The notes: generated from the sequence alone by a model not told the origin. 64,000 nt of DNA from Sphingobacterium detergens (GCF_003610355.1 NZ_RAPY01000003.1:434001-498000), one strand, 5' to 3'; positions 37,163 to 47,186 are shown, numbered from the stretch's first letter. A program made the numbers and translations.

Positions 37163-38794
37163 CTATTTTACTTTTTCAGCAATATAAGGACTTTCATTGC
37201 TCAAACGGTCGATCGCTTTAACCGCAACATATTGCAATTTTTTATTATTCAATGTCGTCGGCACATCTTTCGTTGTTACGCCTGGTTCCAAGATCTCATA
37301 CGTCCATTGACCACCATAGTTCAGGTATAACACCCATTTCGCCACCTGGTCAACTTGCTGGTGTTGCCATTTTAAGAAAATATTATTCCCCTGTGGCGTC
37401 AACAATAAGCTCGGTTTCAACAACGGATTCGCATTGAGCCATGGTGTTGTTGGTACCAAGGCTTTAGTTTGATAAGGCCCATCCACAAGCGCCTGCGTCA
37501 TTGCCGGATTTTTTGTTAGACCAGCCAAACTCCAATGGATAACACCATCGCGATTATCTGGCAAAATATTCCGGGCCGCAGCAACCTGATTGACAATCTC
37601 CTGTACATATTCCGGACCACGTCTCCCAACGGTATTGATACCCGGCCAAAGGTGACGACCCATTGTATTTTCACTTTCCCACCATTTCAACAAAGCCGTA
37701 TAACTTTGCTTTGCCGGTTGGATAGGCCAATAAAGCTGTGGTGCAAAATAATCGATCCAGCCTTTATTCAACCACAGTTTAGCATCAGCATATAACATAT
37801 CGTATTGGCTTGATCCTTGTATTCCCGCAGGATAACCTGGTTTCCAGATCCCAAAAGGACTGATCCCAAATTTCACAAAGTTCTTTTCCTTTTTGATATC
37901 CTTGTAGATGCGTTCGATAAAGGTATTCACGCTGTTTCTTCTAAAATCACCACGCGACAGGGTGCCACCATTACGTTTAAACTCATTATAGCTATCTGAA
38001 TCCGGAAAGTCCTGGCCACCATTGTATTCAGCATAAGGATAGAAATAATCATCAAAATGCACCCCATCAATATCATAGCGCTTAACAATATCCATGACCA
38101 CACGGGCAGCATGATCCTGTGTCGACTGTTTCGATGGGTCAAACCAGTAGTACCCCTGTTTTAATTTCACAACAGATTCAGGCATCTTGCGTGCCATTGA
38201 AGCCGAAGTCACTGCACCACCGGCGGTATGGTGCGCACGATAAGGGTTTAACCAAACATGAAGTTCGATTCCCCGCTTGTGTGCCTGTTCAACCCAAAAT
38301 TCAAGTGGATCATAATAAGGTGACGGCGCCTGACCTTCAGTTCCCGTCAAAAAATAAGACCACGGTTCAAGATCACTTTTATAAAAAGCATCCGCTGAAG
38401 GACGTACTTGGAAGACAACCGCATTAAAATTGTTGTTTTTTAAAAAATCTAAAATACCGATCGCTTCCTGCTGCTGCTCAGCAGTACTAAGGTAATTTTT
38501 GCTCGGCCAGTTGATATTCGCAACGGAAGCAACCCAGGCAGCACGAAACTCGCGTGGCACAGCTGGAAGTTCAACAACGATATCCTTCTTCTTTTCAACA
38601 GCAGGCTGTTCTTTAGTCTCTTTAGTTTCGATTGTATTTTTCATCCGCTCTCTTTTTGGAACCGAAGGCGGATCTTTTTTTACAATTTCAACATTGGTCT
38701 TCGTATTAACAGGTTCTTCCTTTTTATTTTTCTTGGATGAACAAGAAGACAAAAGAAAGACTGCCGTAGCTAAAAATAATAAGGAACGTTTCAT
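37163..38794 (-). CDS. GHL10-family glycosyl hydrolase-like lipoprotein (DigH/YngK-like)
   Basis: 543 aa from the ATG at 38794; a longer in-frame ORF adds 20 residues ahead of the lipoprotein signal (FLLSSC, Cys18). A Lys/Glu/Pro-rich linker (about 20-70) precedes the GHL10 (PF02638-type) barrel: EFRAAWVASVANINWPSK, NNFNAVVFQVRPSADAFY, GIELHVWLNPYRAHH, DIDGVHFDDYFYPY (likely catalytic Asp region) and FGISPFGIWKPG. The last about 90 residues are fibronectin type III-like. E. coli DigH of this family cuts peptide-free (denuded) peptidoglycan strands, which fits the amidase and muramidase nearby. Anchored facing the periplasm or surface. Single-gene unit. Confidence 0.9.
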   Translation of the reverse strand: MKRSLLFLATAVFLLSSCSSKKNKKEEPVNTKTNVEIVKKDPPSVPKRERMKNTIETKETKEQPAVEKKKDIVVELPAVPREFRAAWVASVANINWPSKNYLSTAEQQQEAIGILDFLKNNNFNAVVFQVRPSADAFYKSDLEPWSYFLTGTEGQAPSPYYDPLEFWVEQAHKRGIELHVWLNPYRAHHTAGGAVTSASMARKMPESVVKLKQGYYWFDPSKQSTQDHAARVVMDIVKRYDIDGVHFDDYFYPYAEYNGGQDFPDSDSYNEFKRNGGTLSRGDFRRNSVNTFIERIYKDIKKEKNFVKFGISPFGIWKPGYPAGIQGSSQYDMLYADAKLWLNKGWIDYFAPQLYWPIQPAKQSYTALLKWWESENTMGRHLWPGINTVGRRGPEYVQEIVNQVAAARNILPDNRDGVIHWSLAGLTKNPAMTQALVDGPYQTKALVPTTPWLNANPLLKPSLLLTPQGNNIFLKWQHQQVDQVAKWVLYLNYGGQWTYEILEPGVTTKDVPTTLNNKKLQYVAVKAIDRLSNESPYIAEKVK

Positions 38795-38842
38795 TAAGCG
38801 ATAAAGTATAGTGTTTTTCTTCAAAATAACCCCCAAAACTAA

Positions 38843-38871
38843 GCTAAATTTCAATAGAAAAGAAATTTAGC
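38843..38871. promoter_or_regulatory. inverted repeat upstream of the GHL10 gene
   Basis: GCTAAATTTC (38843-38852) and GAAATTTAGC (38862-38871) form a perfect 10-bp inverted repeat. On the minus strand a TAGTTTTG -7-like element directly follows it, so it would lie in the promoter spacer. Confidence 0.4.
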
Positions 38872-38967
38872 GTTCTTTCATCCTTCTTAAAAATATATTT
38901 CTATCAGATGAAAATCACATCATATAGTCAATTTCAGATTACAAGGTAATCTTCCCGAACAGGCTCA

Positions 38968-40074
38968 TCAATAGCGCAATTCCCCTTTAAAGACAACATG
39001 CTCCAACTTGAAATCATCTGTAAACACGATGACATTGGCCATACTTCCTGCATTCAGGTTTCCGATATCGCTTCTTCCTAGTAGATTCGCTGGGTAAGTT
39101 GTCGACATCCGGATCGCTTCGTCCAACTGAATCCCTACCTGCTCTACACAGTTTCGGATTCCTTCAAATAGGGAAATTGCTGCCCCCGAAATCGTGCCAT
39201 CCGGCAAGGCGTAATAACCATCATTCAACACATGCTGATAGATCCCCTTATCGCATGCTGCAACAGCGTCAGTAATCATAAATAAACGGTCGCCCATTTG
39301 CTTTTTAGCAATTTTCACCGCTTCAAAGCTGACGTGATGTCCATCGACAATAATACTCGAACAGGCTTTGTGATGGTTAAAAACAGCTCCGACCAAACCC
39401 ACCTCGCGATGATGCAATGGTGACATGGCGTTAAACAGATGTGTGCTTGTCGGAATTCCCGCATCATAGCCATGAGTCCCTTCGGCAAAAGTAGCATTAC
39501 TATGCCCTGCACTCAGCAACAACTGATACGTTTGCAAATACTTCAGCACCTCATCCGAAATACATTCAGGAGCAATTGTCATCATTTTGACAACCTGCGT
39601 TCCCCCGAGCAGATCTTCGATCCGTTCTTTCGTCGGTGTTATAATCAGTTCTTCAGGATGAGCACCTCGTTTTTTTGCATTCAAAAATGGACCTTCCAGA
39701 TGCAGTCCCAAAAATGCGTCATGATGATAATCCTCAGCAATGCGAATAGCTTCTTTAAATACTGGAATAGTATTCGTCGCCAAAGTCATCATATAAGAAG
39801 TCGTCCCTTTATCAATCAATCCATTGGAGATCCGTTCCAATGACGCGAGGCTAAGTTCAGCAGAATAAAGATCCGAACCATCGCCATATAGCTGCAGATC
39901 AACCAATCCGGCACAGATATTAGCACCTTTGACGTCTAGCGACTGATATCCCGCTGGGATATCCTTATCATCGACCGTCCCGGCTATTACCCCACCATCC
40001 AAAAGCAATGCTTTATGTGTTATAATTTCATTCCCGGTATAGATCTTACCACCTATTAATGCTGTTTTCTTCAT
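38968..40074 (-). CDS. nagA: N-acetylglucosamine-6-phosphate deacetylase
   Basis: 368 aa from the ATG at 40074 (MKKTALIGGKIYTG); the ORF's earlier ATG adds 18 basic residues without similarity. NagA motifs of the amidohydrolase fold: GLVDLQLYGDG, GLHLEGPFLNAKKRGAHP (metal-binding Glu), TIAPE, SAGHSNATF (His), THLFNAMSPLHHREVG, IIVDGHHVS and MITDAV (catalytic Asp), GTISGAAIS. It turns GlcNAc-6-P into GlcN-6-P and acetate in the cytoplasm, the step after MurQ. nagB is not in the window. A weak hairpin AGATTAC/GTAATCT lies just past the stop. Confidence 0.95.
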   Translation of the reverse strand: MKKTALIGGKIYTGNEIITHKALLLDGGVIAGTVDDKDIPAGYQSLDVKGANICAGLVDLQLYGDGSDLYSAELSLASLERISNGLIDKGTTSYMMTLATNTIPVFKEAIRIAEDYHHDAFLGLHLEGPFLNAKKRGAHPEELIITPTKERIEDLLGGTQVVKMMTIAPECISDEVLKYLQTYQLLLSAGHSNATFAEGTHGYDAGIPTSTHLFNAMSPLHHREVGLVGAVFNHHKACSSIIVDGHHVSFEAVKIAKKQMGDRLFMITDAVAACDKGIYQHVLNDGYYALPDGTISGAAISLFEGIRNCVEQVGIQLDEAIRMSTTYPANLLGRSDIGNLNAGSMANVIVFTDDFKLEHVVFKGELRY

Positions 40075-40359
40075 CAAAATATTTTTTACATTTTTCCTTT
40101 TCAACGCTTCAAATGGGATACTTTTCATGCTGAATATATTGACTTACAATCCTCCCAAAAAGCTTCCGATATGAAATTCACTGTAACAATCCGCACTGTA
40201 ACATCTGTAGGCCTTTTCGGTCTTTCCTTTCCTTGTAGGCTTAACAGCAAATTTTACACAGCATGCTTCTATTACTAAAGTTAGGATTTGTCTTCACGCT
40301 ATCCCAAAGTTTTTACTTTTTAATTTTAACTTTTTAATTTACTGTCGTAACTTAGTTCC

Positions 40360-40491
40360 ATGTACTTTTTCAGAAAGCGCAACGCTGACCGACCAACCAA
40401 TGGCAGTATCAAAGCCATGCATATCATTAATGCAACGGCTATTATTGTCTTTTTATTGGGGTTGATCTATAAAATATTTTTTTCATCCTAA
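40360..40491 (+). CDS. small single-span membrane protein (DUF6728-like)
   Basis: 43 aa. A basic N terminus (YFFRKRNADRPTNG) is followed by AMHIIN and one hydrophobic helix (ATAIIVFLLGLIYKIFF). The pattern of R-K-x-N-x-D-R-P-T, then MH-x-IN, then a single membrane helix resembles the small DUF6728 proteins of Bacteroidota; I recall this from memory and could not search. It ends 10 nt before ridA, in the same direction. Its role is unknown. Confidence 0.65.
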   Translation: MYFFRKRNADRPTNGSIKAMHIINATAIIVFLLGLIYKIFFSS

Positions 40492-40501
40492 ACAAGCGAC
40501 C

Positions 40502-40888
40502 ATGTCAAAAAAAGAGATCTTAAATACAGACAAAGCTCCAGCAGCGATCGGCCCCTATAATCAAGCAATCAAAGCGGGAAATACCCTCTATGTATCCGGA
40601 CAGATACCACTTGTTCCTGAAACCATGGAACTGATATCTTCAGGCGTAAAAGATGAAGCACATCAGGTTTTGAAAAATGTGGAAGCCATCTTAACAAATG
40701 CAGGATATACATTTCAGGATGTTGTCAAGGCCTCAATTTTTTTAAGTGACATGGGTAATTTTGGCCTTGTAAACGATGTTTATGCCGAATATTTCAAGGA
40801 CGCACAGCCAGCACGTGAGTGTGTCGCAGTGAAGACATTACCAAAGAATGTCAATGTCGAAATTTCGGTCATTGCCTGGAAAGATTAA
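40502..40888 (+). CDS. ridA: RidA family reactive intermediate deaminase
   Basis: 128 aa, standard RidA length. Motifs: PAAIGPYNQAIKAGNTLYVS, the GQIPL loop, NVEAILTNAGYTFQDVVKAS, and QPARECVAVKTLP with the conserved substrate-binding Arg (PAR). It hydrolyses enamine/imine intermediates such as 2-aminoacrylate in the cytoplasm. The preceding small membrane protein and the following EamA transporter (3 nt gap) form a tight operon with it. Confidence 0.95.
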   Translation: MSKKEILNTDKAPAAIGPYNQAIKAGNTLYVSGQIPLVPETMELISSGVKDEAHQVLKNVEAILTNAGYTFQDVVKASIFLSDMGNFGLVNDVYAEYFKDAQPARECVAVKTLPKNVNVEISVIAWKD

Positions 40889-40891
40889 TCC

Positions 40892-41803
40892 GTGGAAAAT
40901 AATAACGAAACTGTAAGCCGCGGAAAATATCTTTTCGCGGCTTTTTTGGCACCCTTTATTTGGGGCTTCATGTCCATTCCTGTTCGGTGGATACGCGAAT
41001 ATCCTGCCGAAGACATTCTATATTTTAGGATCGTAACAGCCTTAGCGGTGCTCTGGCTCTATCTCCTATTATTTCAAAGAAAGATGCTGCGTGCAGATAT
41101 TCAAAAATTCAAAGACCTCCCACGGAACCGCAAAATTCAACAGACCGGTCTCACTATTCTCGCATCGCTATTGATCTTCGGGAATTGGTTTACCTATATC
41201 TATGCCGTCAATCACATCAGCATCCAATCCGCGGCATTGGCCTATCTCACCTGCCCATTGATCACCGCGGCAGCAGCCTATTTTATCTTAAAAGAAGAAC
41301 TGCGCCCCTTGCAAAAGCTAGCCTTGCTCATTGCCTTTGGCAGTGTTTGTCTACTGGCCAAGGGCTCATTGAATGATGTTTTATGGGCTGCAACCATCGC
41401 GACCTGCTACGCCTTCTACCTTATTGTACAGCGCATATCGACAGGTTTCAACAAACTCAACCAGTTGGTTCTCCAATTGAGTATATGTGCATTATTTGTT
41501 GTCCCGAAGCTGATCTATAATCACCACGACATCCCCACTGACCCTATTTTTTGGGGTACAATTTTACTGATCGCTGTTGTATTTACCATTATCCCGCTTT
41601 TCCTGAGCATGTATGCTTTGATCGGTATTTCCTCAACCACAACAGGTGTCCTATTATACATCAATCCAATCATTGCTTTCACATTGGCCGCGACGTATTT
41701 TCAGGAACCGGTTCCTTTTGTCAAGTATGTCGCTTATAGCATTATATTGATGGCAATTGTACTTTTCAATAGTAGCAATTTCCGACAGATCAGGAAACAT
41801 TAG
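40892..41803 (+). CDS. EamA-family (DMT superfamily) transporter
   Basis: 303 aa starting at GTG, 3 nt after the ridA stop, which argues for translational coupling. It has ten hydrophobic segments in two EamA repeats; the first repeat ends with SAALAYLTCPLITAAAAYFILKEELRPLQK and the second with TTGVLLYINPIIAFTLAATYFQEPV, the conserved end-of-repeat pattern. It shows the features of RarD-like family members (PFIWGFMSIPVRW near the start). Likely exports or imports a small metabolite at the inner membrane; substrate unknown. Confidence 0.9.
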   Translation: MENNNETVSRGKYLFAAFLAPFIWGFMSIPVRWIREYPAEDILYFRIVTALAVLWLYLLLFQRKMLRADIQKFKDLPRNRKIQQTGLTILASLLIFGNWFTYIYAVNHISIQSAALAYLTCPLITAAAAYFILKEELRPLQKLALLIAFGSVCLLAKGSLNDVLWAATIATCYAFYLIVQRISTGFNKLNQLVLQLSICALFVVPKLIYNHHDIPTDPIFWGTILLIAVVFTIIPLFLSMYALIGISSTTTGVLLYINPIIAFTLAATYFQEPVPFVKYVAYSIILMAIVLFNSSNFRQIRKH

Positions 41804-42238
41804 GCTAGGCTCACTAAAACTACACTTCATCTAATATCCAAAGGCTTCGACTATAAAATTTTGAGGCCTTTTGGTATTTATATACCCCAAAAAAAGATAC
41901 ATTTTTGGCAGAGCACAAAAAATTACAAAACAACAAATTACTAAAAATCAATTAATTAACATAAATAAGCCCAGTTTTGTATCAATTTTGTTTCTTAAAA
42001 TTTTTGATTTTTAATCAACAGTAGTAAATTAGTACTAATTAAAGGAAATCACACTTTCCCTCACTCCTATCAATTGGGGTATTGAATAACATACAATAAT
42101 CATTTATTTCGCTCTCCAGCTCTATTCAATATCGTTTTCCCTAACCGACATGCTAAATGGAATTAGCCCATTACCGTGGAAAATAACTTCTGTTGTGAAA
42201 ATATGTATATAAAAAACTGAATATAACACATATACTAC
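41804..42238. other. intergenic region, leader of the fifth SusC/SusD pair
   Basis: No gene is seen. 41838-41873 holds an imperfect hairpin (CCAAAGGCTTCGA / TTGAGGCCTTTTGG) that may end the ridA-EamA operon. The rest is AT-rich leader with several TTTTG stretches around 41976-42006 but no convincing TTG-N20-TAnnTTTG pair. The ATGCGTTTTTATGCAT-type motif of the other susC genes is absent. Confidence 0.5.
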
Positions 42239-45200
42239 ATGAATAACAAATTATACACTACACTGAAGATGTTGAGTATTGTTCCGACAATGCTTTTTTC
42301 AGCATCTTTACTACATGCGCAAAGCAGCCAAGTGAAAGGAACGGTTGTCGACGCAAAATCAAAAACTCCACTCGTGGGCGCTACCATTAAGGTATTGGGA
42401 ACGTCAACAGCAAGTTCCACAGACAGTAAGGGAACATTTCAGATCAATGTAGACGATAAAAATCGTGTCCTGAATATCAGCACGATTGGCTACGAAAATA
42501 AGACGGTTACACTCGGACCTGGAGAAACAACGGTTACAATAAGCCTAGATGAGCAGACGCAACAGCTTGAAAGTGTTGTCGTGACCGCGCTGGGTATTAG
42601 CCGCGCACAGAAATCACTGACCTACTCTACCCAACAGGTTAGTGGAGATGAACTGAACAAGGTTAAAAGCACCAACTTGGCCAACAACCTGAATGGTAAA
42701 GTAGCAGGGGTTAATATCGCTTCCAGCTCCTCAGGGCCAGGCGGTTCCGCAAAAGTAGTTTTACGTGGTAACAAATCTGCCTCCGGCAATAACCAAGTCC
42801 TTTATGTTGTCGACGGTGTACCGATCAATAACCAAACTTTAGCCGGCCAACCAGATAATGTGTTCGGTGGTCAACGCGATGGTGGCGACCCAATAGCTAT
42901 GATTAACCCTGAAGATGTAGAAAATATCTCCGTACTAAAGGGGGCTTCAGCAGCAGCATTATATGGTAGTCAAGCCGCCAATGGTGTCATTTTGATTACA
43001 ACCAAATCTGGAAAGCAAGGCCGTACAACAATTAACTTTTCATCAAGTGCCCAAATCGAACAAGCTGTATCAACACCGAAGTTCCAGAGCCAATATGGTC
43101 AAGGTTCTAAAGGCAAAAACAGTAATACAAGTGTATTTAGTTGGGGTGATAAAACGAATGGCGCTAACTACGATAATGTAGGTGAATTCTTCCGTACGGG
43201 AAGTAATTTCACAAATTCACTAACGCTATCTGGTGGTAATGAAAAAAATCAAACCTACTTTTCTTATGCCAATACCCTTGCAAAGGGAATACTACCAGAA
43301 AATGACCTGATGCGTCACAACTTCAACCTCAAAGAGAGTGCAACATTCTTTGATGATAAATTGACGGTTGAAGCAAGTGCAAACTACATTACACAAAAAT
43401 TGGATAATGCACCTACTTCGGGCTTTTACTACAGTCCTTTAGTCGGCCTTTATCTTTTACCTCGAAGTTTGAATATTGCGGATTATAAAACTTACGAAAA
43501 ATTTAATCCAAGTCGTAGTCTCAATGAACAGAATTGGTTTACACTTTCGGATGATGAAACCACACAACAAAATCCCTGGTGGATTGCAAACCGGAATTCG
43601 ACAAGATCGACCAGAAATCGCTTATTGTTGAACGGAAGTGCAAAATACAAAATCGCACCATGGATCAGCGTGCAGGCACGTGGTAGTGTAGACCGGACGA
43701 GTGAAGTTTGGGATAGAAAAGCATATGCCGGTACACAGAAAATTCTTGCCCGCGAAAATGGTGCATATAGCTACACAAATACCACCATTACACAGCAGTA
43801 TGGTGATGTCGTTGCTAATATGAACTTTAATGTAAGCGACAAACTGCAGATCACAGGATTGGTCGGTACAAGTATCACCGATTGGAAAACAGAAGGAACA
43901 GATTTCACGACAGGAAAAGACGGCTTGAAGGTTCCAAATCAATTCTTTATCCAAAATACAACCACACCTGTCACTTCCACATTATCTGCCAACCGTAGAC
44001 AATTACAATCGGTGTTTGCCTCGGCCAATTTAGCCTATGACAATTGGATCTATTTGGATCTGACAGCTCGTAATGACTGGTCAAGTACACTGGCTTTCAC
44101 TGGTACAAAATCCTTCTTCTATCCTTCAGCAGGTCTAGGTATCGTACTGAATGACAAGTTGAACCTACCTGAATTTGTCAATATGGCCAAGATCCGCGGT
44201 TCTTATGCAGTCGTGGGTAACGACCTTCCGCCTTATACAAGTTTGTTAACAAATACCGTGAATCCTTATGCGGTATTAACCGTTAATGATATCGCTTTTT
44301 TGAAAACTTTAAAACCGGAAAAGACGAAGTCATTGGAAATCGGTACAGAATGGCGTATGTGGAATAATCGTTTGAATGTCGACGTGACCTACTACAAAAC
44401 CAATACAACAAATCAGTTCTTTAAGGTAGCAGCAAGTCACGCTTCACTGAACAAACAATATGCGATCAATGCTGGAAATATCCAAAACCAGGGTATCGAA
44501 GCGTTGGTTTCATTGGATGCTATCAAGAATGATAATTTTACTTGGAACACAAGTGTAAACTTCACCTACAACAAAAACAAGATTATTGAACTTGCGGATG
44601 CTGTCCCTGAATTTAACCTGACCGGAGAAGGTAGAAATAACTTTGCTTCCAAATTGGAAGTTGGAGGATCTTTCGGTGATATCTACGGACAGGATTTTGT
44701 ACGCGATAACCAAGGTCGCATTATTATTTCTGCGGACGGAATTCCACAAAAAAACAACGTTTATACCAAACTTGGAAATTCCAATCCAATTTGGCAAATG
44801 GGCTGGAACAACAGCTTTAACTACAAGAACTTCAATTTAAGTTTCCTCATCGATGGCAAGTTCAACTATGACGTCATGTCGGTGACACAATCTTTACTTG
44901 ACGGTTATGGTGTATCGAAAGTAACTGGTGATGCACGTGCAAATGGTGGTGTGATCGTCAATGGTGTAACACCAGATGGTAAAGCAGTCACAAAAGTGGA
45001 TGCAGAGCAATGGTACACCTCAACTGCCGGTATGGGGCCTGTGAGTAGCCAATATATCTATGACGGAACTGTAGTGAGATTGCGTGAGCTAACCTTTGGC
45101 TATGATTTTAACATTAAAGATAGCTTCTTCAAAAAACTTCGTGTCAATGCTGTCGGAAGAAACCTATTCTATATCTCCAAAAAGGCACCTTTCGATCCTG

Positions 45201-45298
45201 AAGTGACCATGTCTACTGGCAACGCGCTAAGTGGTGTTGATATCTTTATGATGCCAGCAACACGTAACTACGGTCTAACATTAAACGCAACGTTCTAA
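42239..45298 (+). CDS. SusC/RagA TonB-dependent outer-membrane transporter
   Basis: 1019 aa. Signal peptide to about LHAQ27, a carboxypeptidase-regulatory-like domain (about 30-105), plug opening QLESVVVTALGISRAQKSL, VLYVVDGVPINNQT, ISVLKGASAAALYGSQAANG, and the barrel ending in YGLTLNATF. Partner of the SusD gene 10 nt downstream. No enzyme, sigma factor or two-component gene is next to this pair, so its substrate cannot be inferred; it seems separate from the muropeptide locus. Confidence 0.96.
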   Translation: MNNKLYTTLKMLSIVPTMLFSASLLHAQSSQVKGTVVDAKSKTPLVGATIKVLGTSTASSTDSKGTFQINVDDKNRVLNISTIGYENKTVTLGPGETTVTISLDEQTQQLESVVVTALGISRAQKSLTYSTQQVSGDELNKVKSTNLANNLNGKVAGVNIASSSSGPGGSAKVVLRGNKSASGNNQVLYVVDGVPINNQTLAGQPDNVFGGQRDGGDPIAMINPEDVENISVLKGASAAALYGSQAANGVILITTKSGKQGRTTINFSSSAQIEQAVSTPKFQSQYGQGSKGKNSNTSVFSWGDKTNGANYDNVGEFFRTGSNFTNSLTLSGGNEKNQTYFSYANTLAKGILPENDLMRHNFNLKESATFFDDKLTVEASANYITQKLDNAPTSGFYYSPLVGLYLLPRSLNIADYKTYEKFNPSRSLNEQNWFTLSDDETTQQNPWWIANRNSTRSTRNRLLLNGSAKYKIAPWISVQARGSVDRTSEVWDRKAYAGTQKILARENGAYSYTNTTITQQYGDVVANMNFNVSDKLQITGLVGTSITDWKTEGTDFTTGKDGLKVPNQFFIQNTTTPVTSTLSANRRQLQSVFASANLAYDNWIYLDLTARNDWSSTLAFTGTKSFFYPSAGLGIVLNDKLNLPEFVNMAKIRGSYAVVGNDLPPYTSLLTNTVNPYAVLTVNDIAFLKTLKPEKTKSLEIGTEWRMWNNRLNVDVTYYKTNTTNQFFKVAASHASLNKQYAINAGNIQNQGIEALVSLDAIKNDNFTWNTSVNFTYNKNKIIELADAVPEFNLTGEGRNNFASKLEVGGSFGDIYGQDFVRDNQGRIIISADGIPQKNNVYTKLGNSNPIWQMGWNNSFNYKNFNLSFLIDGKFNYDVMSVTQSLLDGYGVSKVTGDARANGGVIVNGVTPDGKAVTKVDAEQWYTSTAGMGPVSSQYIYDGTVVRLRELTFGYDFNIKDSFFKKLRVNAVGRNLFYISKKAPFDPEVTMSTGNALSGVDIFMMPATRNYGLTLNATF

Positions 45299-45308
45299 CA
45301 GAAATACA

Positions 45309-46979
45309 ATGAAATTTACAATAAAAAATATATCAAAGTTCTCTCTTGCTCTATTAATTTTAGGAGGCGCTATGACGAGCTGCACCAAAAATTTTGAAGA
45401 GTACAACAAAAACAATATTGGCGTTACAGATGAGGACTTAAAAGGAGATGGACAAGATCTTGTCATTTTCCTACGGAACGCTCAAATGTCTATTTATAAT
45501 TTTTCAGGTGCTGGCGATCCAAACTCATACCAGGTACAACAGAATCTGAATGCGGATGTTTATTCAGGCTTCTTTATGTCGCCAACACCGTTCAATAGTG
45601 GACAGAACAACCTCAATTATGCTATGGTAAATGGCTGGAATGGCGAGCCTTTCCAAGTATTATACCTCAATGTCATCAAGGCGATCGATAAATTGAAAAA
45701 GAATGGTCTTGCAGAAACATATCCAGCATTATGGGGTTCGGCGCTGGTCATCAAAGTAGAAGCGGCAAGCCGGGTTACGGATATCTATGGCCCCATTCCT
45801 TACAGTCAGGTAGGTACATCCAATACAATTCCGTACGACAAACAGTCGGATGTGTACAATAGCTTCTTTAAAGAACTTGATGAAGCGGCAACAGTACTGA
45901 AGGCCTATAAAGCAGATAGTCCAATGGCGGCAAAAATCGACCAGATTGATTTGGTTTTCCCAAATACCGATAATCAGGTAAGATTTAAAAATTGGTTGAA
46001 AATTGCCAACTCCCTGCGCTTACGCCTTGCGATGCGCTTGGTTAAAGTTGACCCACAGCTAGCAAAAACACAGGCAGAAAAAGCATTGGATCCTGCAAAT
46101 GGTGGTGTTTTGGAAAGCAATTCCGATAATTTCAAGGTTACCGTACCAACAGACGGAACCTATAGCAATCCACTTTGGTTTATCGCCAAAAACTGGGCCG
46201 ATACGCGTATCAATGCAACCCTTTCGTCCTATATGGTCGGACTGAAAGATCCTCGGATCTCGAAATACATGTCCCCCGTTTCAAACGATCCTACACTGAC
46301 AGCAGTGGCAGGCCAATACATTGGTATTCGTACGGGTGCAGAGGGTATTGAAAAAGACAAATATCAAAAACTTTCAGCACTGAATACGGAAGGTACCACA
46401 CCAACCTTCACCGCAAGTACAGCACCGATTCTAATGACGGCTGCAGAAGTTTACTTCTTACGTGCCGAAGCAGCTTTAAGAGGCTGGGGAAATACAGGCG
46501 GAACAGCGCAGTCACTTTATGAGAAGGGCGTGGAGACTTCATTCGCACAATGGGGTGTCAGCTCCGGCTTGAGTGCATACTTAAATGACAATACAAGCAA
46601 AGCGGCGGCCTATAAGGACCCATTCAATGCGGAAAACGACGCCGTTTCACCTAGTGCGCTAACCATCAAGTGGAACGATGGCGCCACGAATGAGGAAAAA
46701 CTGGAACGTATCATTACCCAAAAATGGTTGGCAATCTTCCCAGAAGGACAAGAAGCATGGAGTGAATTCCGTCGTACCGGATATCCACGTTTATTTCCTG
46801 TGGTTGTCAATAACAGCGGTGGACTGATCGACACCAAAATACAGATCCGTCGTTTGCCGTTCCCACAGAACGAATACAACACCAACAGAGCTGAAGTACA
46901 AAACGCAATATCACTTTTAGGTGGTCCTGACAATGGCGGTACCCGCCTTTGGTGGGATGTTGCGAAAGGAAATTTCTAA
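45309..46979 (+). CDS. SusD/RagB-like outer-membrane lipoprotein (SusD-like 2 type)
   Basis: 556 aa. Lipobox AMTSC gives Cys25, followed by TKNFEEYNKNNIG. Core motifs: EAASRVTDIYGPIPYSQVG, IANSLRLRLAMRLVKVDPQL, LMTAAEVYFLRAEAALRGWG and the end IITQKWLAIFPEGQEAWSEFRR with RLPFPQNEYN. A complete member of the second SusD branch, followed by a strong terminator. Confidence 0.94.
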   Translation: MKFTIKNISKFSLALLILGGAMTSCTKNFEEYNKNNIGVTDEDLKGDGQDLVIFLRNAQMSIYNFSGAGDPNSYQVQQNLNADVYSGFFMSPTPFNSGQNNLNYAMVNGWNGEPFQVLYLNVIKAIDKLKKNGLAETYPALWGSALVIKVEAASRVTDIYGPIPYSQVGTSNTIPYDKQSDVYNSFFKELDEAATVLKAYKADSPMAAKIDQIDLVFPNTDNQVRFKNWLKIANSLRLRLAMRLVKVDPQLAKTQAEKALDPANGGVLESNSDNFKVTVPTDGTYSNPLWFIAKNWADTRINATLSSYMVGLKDPRISKYMSPVSNDPTLTAVAGQYIGIRTGAEGIEKDKYQKLSALNTEGTTPTFTASTAPILMTAAEVYFLRAEAALRGWGNTGGTAQSLYEKGVETSFAQWGVSSGLSAYLNDNTSKAAAYKDPFNAENDAVSPSALTIKWNDGATNEEKLERIITQKWLAIFPEGQEAWSEFRRTGYPRLFPVVVNNSGGLIDTKIQIRRLPFPQNEYNTNRAEVQNAISLLGGPDNGGTRLWWDVAKGNF

Positions 46980-47000
46980 AAGAATTCCCTGCAATACCGA

Positions 47001-47034
47001 ATCGGCTTAACCATAAGGTTAAGCCGATTTTTTT
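47001..47034 (+). terminator. Rho-independent terminator after SusC/SusD
   Basis: A perfect 12-bp stem ATCGGCTTAACC / GGTTAAGCCGAT with loop ATAA and a T-run, 21 nt after the SusD stop. Confidence 0.92.
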
Positions 47035-47186
47035 ATCGTTCTGATTCTGCTTTGCGCTAAGGCTCCCCCCTCCTATGGTCAGCACAAACCACAGTCTTAA
47101 AAAATCGCAGTCATGAGAAATTTTCAATCCTCTCTGTAGCACCAGCACAAAATTCTTCGTTCAGTCAGAAAACCAAATACGCTATT

